A stretch of 64,000 nt of DNA from Dryococelus australis. Lineage: Eukaryota > Arthropoda > Insecta > Phasmatodea > Phasmatidae. Below the pieces are notes generated by a model. It searched no databases and was not told the DNA's origin. It saw only the letters and a list, made by a program, of their open reading frames with translations. Below are positions 57,986 to 64,000 of the stretch, in pieces (positions within the stretch are counted from its first letter, which is position 1; each line of letters begins with the position of its first letter). The translations under genes were made by a program, and so were the position numbers. The stretch covers positions 221,072,491 to 221,136,490 of the forward strand of contig CM056994.1 of assembly GCA_029891345.1 (NCBI GenBank), written 5' to 3'.

Positions 57986-58074
57986 CTTTGTGACACATCC
58001 TCACTCCTCAAGCACAGACGCTCATATTAATAACAATTTTAATTAATTAATTAATTAATTTACAAAATGCTTAT

Positions 58075-58114
58075 TGTGCCACCCAACAGAAGAAACCAAT
58101 TACTGTGTGGCACA
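58075..58114 (-). other. LINE 3' hairpin, copy 3
   Basis: TGTGCCAC pairs with GTGGCACA across 40 nt, with an imperfect inner stem. Same position relative to the tail as in copies 1 and 4. Confidence 0.65.
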
Positions 58115-58319
58115 TACATATAAGACATGGACAATACACTCAGATGGACAAAATTACATCATAGACAAAAACAGAAACACAAAATATAAACATACAACCA
58201 CGAAATACAGAAATAGATAACTATCAAGTAAGAGAAACAAACACTAATGTATACATGAATGTAAAAATATACCTCCCAGGATGGGTGAAGAAACAAAATG
58301 AAATGTACTTAAAATATAT

Positions 58320-61300
58320 TTACACTACAGTAATGATTGTACAAATCATTTAAGGTGATCTTTTTGCTACAGAAAGGGTCAAAATTTGTAAAATACTTAT
58401 TAAAATTGGCTACTCATCTATTTACAAGATCATTGTAATGACAAAGACCAACAAAAGTATGAAATTTTCTGTGAATATATTGAGGTGCCTTTAAACCTAC
58501 TTTCTTGTTAATTGCTAAATAAACAGTATAATTAAGGAAAGAATTCACTAAAAAAAATAGCATCTAAAATCACACGTCTCTCATTAAGTGTACAAGTTTT
58601 AAATTTGACAAGTCCGTTATTATAATTAAAATTTACTTGCATTAAAAATCTATAAAATAATTTAAACACATTCTTTTCCACATTTTCTATTCTATTTACT
58701 TCAGTTGCAGTAACATAATTCCAAATTACTGAACAATATTCTAGTACGGGCCTAATTAAAGCATTTTACAGACATAAAGAATCAGACGAGGTTGCAGAGA
58801 AAGTAATGAATTTAATAAGACCTAATATATGATGATGTTGCTTAACAGGCTATCTACATGAACGTGAAAAAATAATTTGGGTCTAATATTACACCTAAAT
58901 CTCTAACATGGTCAACTCTTTGAATTAGTGTGGTTTTGACATAGTACTTGTAAAATATAGGCTGTTCACGATAAAGTGAGCACTTTTTAAGGCCTTTCCA
59001 ACAGGTGTTAACCGCTAATAAAGTTATCTTATTGCAGACTCGGGCATTAAATCTTTGTGGTGGTGAAATGTATACACCGTGTTTATTGGTCACATTGCAA
59101 TGTTCATATTAAAAAGCAGCAAGAAGATAGAAATTGGATGAAAGGAAAAATTTATTATGGCCTTAAAAGTGCCCATTTTACAGTGCACAGCCTATACCAA
59201 GTTTGTTTTCTGTGAAAACGAAATGCAAGTCTTTTTTTTAGAGTTTAGACGCATAGTATTATTAGTACACCAATTGTGAATTGGTGCGGTGTCATCTTGC
59301 AGCTTTAAGCAATCTCCGTTGCTTTTAATACATTTATAAATTTGTAAATCGTCAGCATAAAGACAGCCACTAGAGTGACCTATTACACCGACGATAACAT
59401 TCACAAATATATTAAAGAGCAGCGGTGCAAGAGTGCTTCGTTGCAGCACCCAAGACGAGACTTTGTGAGACATAGAGAAATGTTTATTTATTCGCAAAAT
59501 AGTTTGAGAACCAATTAGTATAAACATTGCTTAAGCCTAAATATTGTAATTTATGCATTATAATGTGATGTTTACATGTGTGAAAAAAGGCTTTCTGAAG
59601 GTTGAAATAAATAGTACCTACTTATTGTCTTTTGGTAATTTTAGAATAAATATTATCTACAAAATTAAAAATATTGGTGTCTGTTGTTTTGCCTGTTTGA
59701 AAGATGTGCTGACATTCCGAAACTAAATTTTTGGTCGTGAAAAAAAATGTTTGTAGATGACTTTCTCGAAGACTTTTGATAACCCACACAGTAAGGATAT
59801 TGACCTATAGTTGTTTACGTCCCTTTTATTACATTTTTTAAATATAGGCACCACAACAGCACACTTCCAGATGTTTGGATACAGACCACTGAGCAGACTA
59901 TGATTAAAAATATATGTTAGTACTGGAGTGAGAGTATTGGAGCAACCTTTAATAATAAAATTAGGGATATTGTCCCAGCCTGTGGATTTACTACTTTTAA
60001 GCCATTTTATAGCCCAAAGGACAAGTCCCTGACTAATGAATAGAATATCAATAGTGGGATAGCTTATATGGGGATTGACGTGTTGTTGAGGTTTGGACAA
60101 AGTGGGAACATATTCCTTAGCAAAATGCTTTGCAAAAATATTTACTGACAGCACAGGATCTTGCTTTGTATTACTGTCACATTTAGAACGAGGGGTTCTT
60201 TATAGCCATTTTTCATGAGTTTAACATAATTCCAGAATCTATTTGGTTTGTTTTTTATTTTGGTTTTTGATGCTGGTTTGCCATGATTGTTTAGCAATTT
60301 TAATTTTTTCTTTGATAAGTTTTCTCAACTATGAAAAACGACAGTAATGAGTATCGGATTTAGTTTTTGTAAAAAGTCTATGCCAGTGCTCTTTCTTTTT
60401 TATAAGACTTATAGGTCTTTGGAAAACCAGACCGGATATTTTTTTTGGTGTTTTTTGAACTGGGCATGATTATGAACATGTTTATTAAGTTTTGAAGATT
60501 GTTAGTTAAAATTCCACCATTAAATTGACGTTCTCCATTTGAAAAATGGGGGTCCAAACAAAGTTCTTAACCACTGAATATAGGGATACATAAACACCTT
60601 TCTGATTATTTCTATAATATGTTTGATTGCTTATTTTGTTTTTATAAAAGTCAAAAGTTACCTGACAACAAATGGCAGGTTGATATGTATTTTCGCCACC
60701 AATTGATTAATGGATTTTTCACATTATGATATAAAAGTTTTATAAAGTTAAATCTGATAATTCTGCAAAAGGTTTGGTAATGTTGTACTGTTCTAGATTA
60801 ATTATACTTACCGATTGCAATTGTGTCTGCCCTTTTAATTTATTGTAGTAATGTTATACATTTTACTCGTGTGGAATATTCCGATAGATGCCCAGGGTAT
60901 TGAAATCACCTACTATAATAATCTTATTGGATAGTTATTTAGTTTTAGATTAAAAATAATTATTAAAATCATTCACGGGTAATTGAGGAGGAAGATACAT
61001 ATTTCCAATTAAAAGCTTAGTGTAACTATTACTAGGTAGTAATTTCAACCCAAATAGATTGTGGAATTTTACACGAAAAATCAAATTTTTGTTCAAATTA
61101 AGAAAAGGAGTTTTGGTTTACTGCTATTAACACACAACTGCCTTTATTAAGGTTATTTAACTTGGTGTCACAATCGTTACAGAAAATAGTACAATAGTCT
61201 GGAAAATAGTGTGAATTAATACTCAACTCGTTAAACCATGTCTCAGATAAGCAAATTAGTGGAAAATTAGTCCCAATTAAATTTTGAGAAAAAACAAGAG

Positions 61301-61350
61301 ATTTTGTCCTGAGACCCCTGTCATTCTGGTAATATAGTTCAAAATCCGTA
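58320..61350 (-). pseudogene. LINE copy 3 ORF2: endonuclease and reverse transcriptase
   Basis: Minus-strand pieces in order: about 61,350-60,850 endonuclease (LLIGNMYLPPQLP); 60,154-59,723 reverse-transcriptase fingers (GLVLWAIKWLKSSKSTGWDN, then WKCAVVVPIFKKCNK and NNYRSISLLCGLSKVFEKVI); 59,527-59,192 palm (RSTLAPLLFNIF, then CLYADDLQIYKCIK with the catalytic Tyr-Ala-Asp-Asp intact); about 58,950-58,854 thumb (HVRDLGVILDPN); then C-terminal segments to about 58,320. Motifs place it in the CR1/Jockey-like group. Several frameshifts, and the MITE at 58,960-59,192, inactivate it. Confidence 0.8.
58960..59192 (+). mobile_element. Small MITE with TATA target duplication, copy 2
   Basis: 233 bp flanked by TATA (58,956-58,959 and 59,193-59,196). 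The two ends are inverted repeats of about 35 bp (GGCTGTTCACGATAAAG... and inverse of GGCTGTGCACTGTAAAA...), both containing GCACTTTT-AAGGCC. Absent from the other LINE copies at this site. Same family as 11,441-11,629. Confidence 0.8.
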
Positions 61351-61356
61351 ACTGGT

Positions 61357-62640
61357 TTAGACAGAGTTTAACAGCACCTCCGTTAGCCTAAACATTACAT
61401 TAATTGTGTCAGCTCCTCCAGCTGCTTCCTCTGTATTTATAGGGGAAGGATTACTGTCCGATAAAAATAAGTGTTCATTTAGTAATTTACCATAAAAGGG
61501 ACTAACTAAACATCCTGAAGGCCAGAAAACCGTATTAAAAATGCAGTCAAAGTCGTCTTCTGCCATGGCTACATAAAAGGATCCATATGAATTATATTTT
61601 GTTTTCAATCTGGCCACCTTCAGGTTTAAAACTTTCATTTCGGCATTTATATAAGAGACAATGTCACTGTCTGTGACTTCGGGAGAGAAGCGGGAGACAA
61701 AGAGTGCCTTCATACGTGGATGCATTCTTTTCAGTATTGTTTTAATGCTCACGTTCTTGCAAACACCCACTTAAACTGGCTTCCTTGGTCTGATTGCTGA
61801 TGAGCCACTCATGATTGAGGCCTTTTTGCAGCATCGGCTGACAACAGTAAAACCGGCATCGTCAGCAGCTGACTACTTCTGTGAATCAAGCTGATCCATA
61901 CTTTGTACATCCTTAGGATTTGGCCATGTTGCGTACATGGTTTTGTTCGTGCTGTTCTTATTGCTGGTGCCCATGATGTCCATTGTTTTGCCGATAGCCT
62001 TACTATGTTTTTTTTTTGCTGTATTTTGGTTGCCCTCTGAAAATTTACTTGGTTCTGAGGTTCACCACATAATGCACAATGTCTATTCTTGCCGTTTGTA
62101 GGCTCTCAAACATTGCTCGCAGAAGTACGTTATCTTCTTTGATACTTTTTACCTCTTGAGAAAGATAGTCAATCTTACAATATAAAACTTGGAACATGGA
62201 TTTAATTGTAGAGTCCATTCATTCTGCTATTTTGGCGGACATCTCTGGCTCCGATGAGATAGATGAATCATTGTCACCCTATGAAATAATTAAATCAGCT
62301 GAATTAGAGTTTGATTTACTGTCACCATTTTGTTTTTTCTCAGGAGAAAAACATGTTTGTAAGAACATTGCACTTAACATATTACTTGCAGAAATATTCC
62401 TCTTCATTTGAGGTGCCAGTGTAATTGCAGTGGAACCTGGTTCCACACAGGTCAGCGCACTTCACAAACTTCTGTTTACCATAAAATGGCTTGTCACACA
62501 ATAAACGTAAGTCTACACTCGGGGGCATGTAAAGCCTCTTAAAATCCAATTTTAGCTGTTTTTTGGTGACTTTTAAAAATGAAAATCCACAAAAAAATCT
62601 GTGTGTCACAGGTGCGATCTCACCACACATCCTCCTGTGG
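61357..62640 (-). pseudogene. LINE copy 3 ORF1: PHD-like finger, coiled coil, WPSG domain
   Basis: N-terminal zinc finger at about 62,590-62,385: FKRLYMPPSVDLRLLCDKPF, GKQKFVKCADLCGTRFHCNY, TGTSNEEEYFC. Its C-x-x-x-C...H...C order and the EEEYxC close resemble a PHD finger. The middle (about 62,330-62,050) matches the copy 2 coiled coil. 61,770-61,357 is the RNA-binding-type domain (MKALFVSRFSPEVTDSDIVS, SYGSFYVAMAEDDFDCIFN, VFWPSGCLVSPFYGKLL). The frame is broken between parts. Proteins of this type bind LINE RNA and help target it for reverse transcription. Confidence 0.7.
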
Positions 62641-62649
62641 TGGTGATAA

Positions 62650-62681
<32 letters not shown>

Positions 62682-62719
62682 TAATTTTTTTTTTTTTTTT
62701 TTTTTTATTGAATGCTTAT

Positions 62720-62759
62720 TGTGCCACCCAGCAGTAAAAACCAATTGCTGGGTGGCACA
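62720..62759 (-). other. LINE 3' hairpin, copy 4
   Basis: Perfect 14-bp stem (TGTGCCACCCAGCA with TGCTGGGTGGCACA) and a 12-nt loop, the best-preserved of the three hairpins. Confidence 0.8.
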
Positions 62760-62955
62760 TACATAAAAGACATTGACAATAAATTCACATTCACAATATA
62801 TTACATAGACAATAAAAATACAAAAACACACAGGAAAACCGAAAAGAAATGAAACACAACAATACGTAGAGATCGACCAAGGAAAACAACTCTAATGTAT
62901 ATACCAATGTAAAATATTCTTCCCAAGGGGGATGAAGAAACAATCTGGGAAATGC

Positions 62956-64000
62956 TTAAAGTAGATTTATAATACAGTAATGCTTATATAAATCCTTAAA
63001 GGTTATCTTTCTTTCACAGAATGGGTCAAAATACTTGTTAAAATTAGCTACATATCTATTTGTAAGATCATGGTCATGGCTAAGCCTAACTAAAGTGTGA
63101 GATGTTCTGTGGATATATTGAAGTGTTTTTAAACCTACTTTCTTATTAATTGCTAAACAAACAGTATAATTAAGAAAGGCATTCACTAAAAAAGTAACGT
63201 CTAAAATGGAACGTCTCTCTTTAAATGTACAAGTTTTAAATTTAACTAGTTCATTATTATAGTTAAAATCTGCTTGCGTTGAAAATCTGTTGAATAATAA
63301 TTTAACCACATTTTTTTGCACATTTTCTATTTTATTTACATCAGTTGCCTTAACATAATTCCAAATTACTGAGCAGTATTCTAGTCTAGACGTAATTAAA
63401 GCGTTGTACAAACATAACAAAGAATCAAAGGAGGTTGTAGAGAAAGTAATGAATTTAATAAGACCTAATATACGATTGATGTTACTTAATAGGCTATCTA
63501 CATGAACATGAAAAATAACTTAGAGTCTAATATTACACCTAAATTGCTTAACATTATCAACTCTCTGAATTAGAGTGTTATTGACGTAATACCGTAATAA
63601 TTTTTCGAGAAAAAGATATACAGATAGTTTTTTAAATGTTTAAGCACATGGCTTTTTTTAGTGCACCAACTGTGAATTGCTGTGATGTCATCTTGCAACT
63701 TTAAGCAATCTTCGCTGCTCACAATGCATTTTTAAACTTTTAAATCGTCGACATAAAGAAGGGCACTTGAGTGACGTATTACACAGATGATATCAGTCAC
63801 AAATATATTAAAGAGCAGCGGTGCAAGAGTGCTTCCTTGCGGCACCCCAGACGAGACTTTGTAGAACATAGAGAAACAATTATCTAATTAGACTACAAAA
63901 CATCTATTGGCTAAATACTCAGAAAACCAATTAGTATAGTGATTGCTTAAGCCTAAAAGTTGTAATTTATATGAGATAATGTGATGTTGACATGTATCAA
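62956..64000 (-). pseudogene. LINE copy 4 ORF2, palm to C terminus
   Basis: From the window edge leftwards: VSSGVPQGSTLAPLLFNIF near 63,840, then LLYVDDLKV with the catalytic box as Tyr-Val-Asp-Asp near 63,750 and a stop two codons later; then 63,420-62,956, an uninterrupted 154-residue C-terminal segment (MLCLYNALITSRLEYCSVIW, NKIENVQKNVVKLLFNRF, FKERRSILDVTFLVNAFLN). L-Y-N-A-L-(I/V)...S-(K/R)-L-E-Y-(C/A)-S-V-(I/V)-W is a hallmark of CR1/Jockey-like reverse-transcriptase C termini. The N-terminal half lies beyond 64,000. Confidence 0.8.

Larger units (their letters stand above)
56253..58030 (-). mobile_element. LINE copy 2, 5' part
   Basis: Contains the LINE 5' end (about 58,020), ORF1 and the first part of the endonuclease, then is cut off by the LTR fragment at 56,252. 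Its 5' end abuts the 3' tail of LINE copy 3. Confidence 0.75.
58034..62645 (-). mobile_element. LINE copy 3, close to full length
   Basis: About 4.6 kb: 3' tail of AATT repeats (58,034-58,060), hairpin (58,075-58,114), 3' untranslated region, ORF2 and ORF1 to a 5' end near 62,640. A 233-bp MITE is inserted in the thumb region. Both ends touch other copies of the same family. Confidence 0.8.
62652..64000 (-). mobile_element. LINE copy 4, 3' part, continuing past the window
   Basis: 3' tail of (ATT)n (62,653-62,681) and poly-T on the plus strand (62,685-62,706), hairpin 62,720-62,759, then reverse-transcriptase C-terminal part and palm up to the window edge. Its tail abuts the 5' end of LINE copy 3. 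Confidence 0.8.

Noticed and set aside
62382..62831. A 149-residue minus-strand frame with poly-Lys and poly-Asn runs
   Set aside because: It reads from the 3' untranslated hairpin of LINE copy 4 through its microsatellite tail into ORF1 of LINE copy 3. Only the last third (the zinc finger) is real coding sequence.

Overview
The window is eukaryotic nuclear DNA from an arthropod, most likely an insect with a large repeat-rich genome. The evidence is two spliced exons of TMCO1 whose translation is insect-like, a nuclear copy of mitochondrial ND5 that only reads through when TGA is tryptophan, and dense retrotransposon and DNA-transposon debris in AT-rich sequence. I cannot place the species more closely. 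There are no operons, ribosome binding sites, CRISPR arrays or other bacterial features.

Layout. (1) 1-4,716: edge of an LTR retroelement leaving the window to the left (primer-binding site at 261-278), a gag fragment (2,721-3,011) and a decayed LINE reverse-transcriptase tail (3,600-4,640). (2) 4,721-27,579: the dominant structure, a tandem LTR / internal / LTR / internal / LTR array of one non-autonomous gypsy-type element on the minus strand. It is bounded once by a CTAG target-site duplication. The two 9.1-kb internal regions differ at only about three positions. Each holds a broken gag, only the C-terminal end of integrase, and a nested 4.1-kb DNA-transposon composite with two convergent THAP-like copies, a Myb/SANT-like remnant and two MITEs. 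(3) 27,584-35,300: a GC-richer, heavily decayed second LTR retroelement (minus strand) with a primer-binding site, two PHD-like zinc-finger motifs, a retropepsin-like domain and a polypurine tract. (4) 35,300-38,330: AT-rich sequence, a 57-nt poly-T and the ND5 numt. (5) 38,742-40,007: two exons of the host gene TMCO1. Exon 1 and the exons after 40,007 were not found, so everything right of 40,007 probably lies in a TMCO1 intron of at least 24 kb. (6) 40,188-56,252: a truncated LINE, two SINE-like repeats carrying a 38-bp minisatellite made of tRNA A-box-like units, a gag/LTR remnant of a third LTR element and a cluster of CCAAGATGG motifs. (7) 56,253-64,000: three LINE copies of one family arranged head to tail, with PHD-finger ORF1, endonuclease and reverse transcriptase, and a conserved 3' hairpin.

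Only TMCO1 looks like a functional host gene. The rest is a layered record of transposition: MITEs inside a DNA transposon inside an LTR element that was then tandemly duplicated, and LINEs stacked end to end. The most interesting items are the triple-LTR array with an identity break inside its right LTR, the convergent THAP copies, the head-to-tail LINE stack with its 3' hairpin, and the A-box minisatellite at two separate loci.
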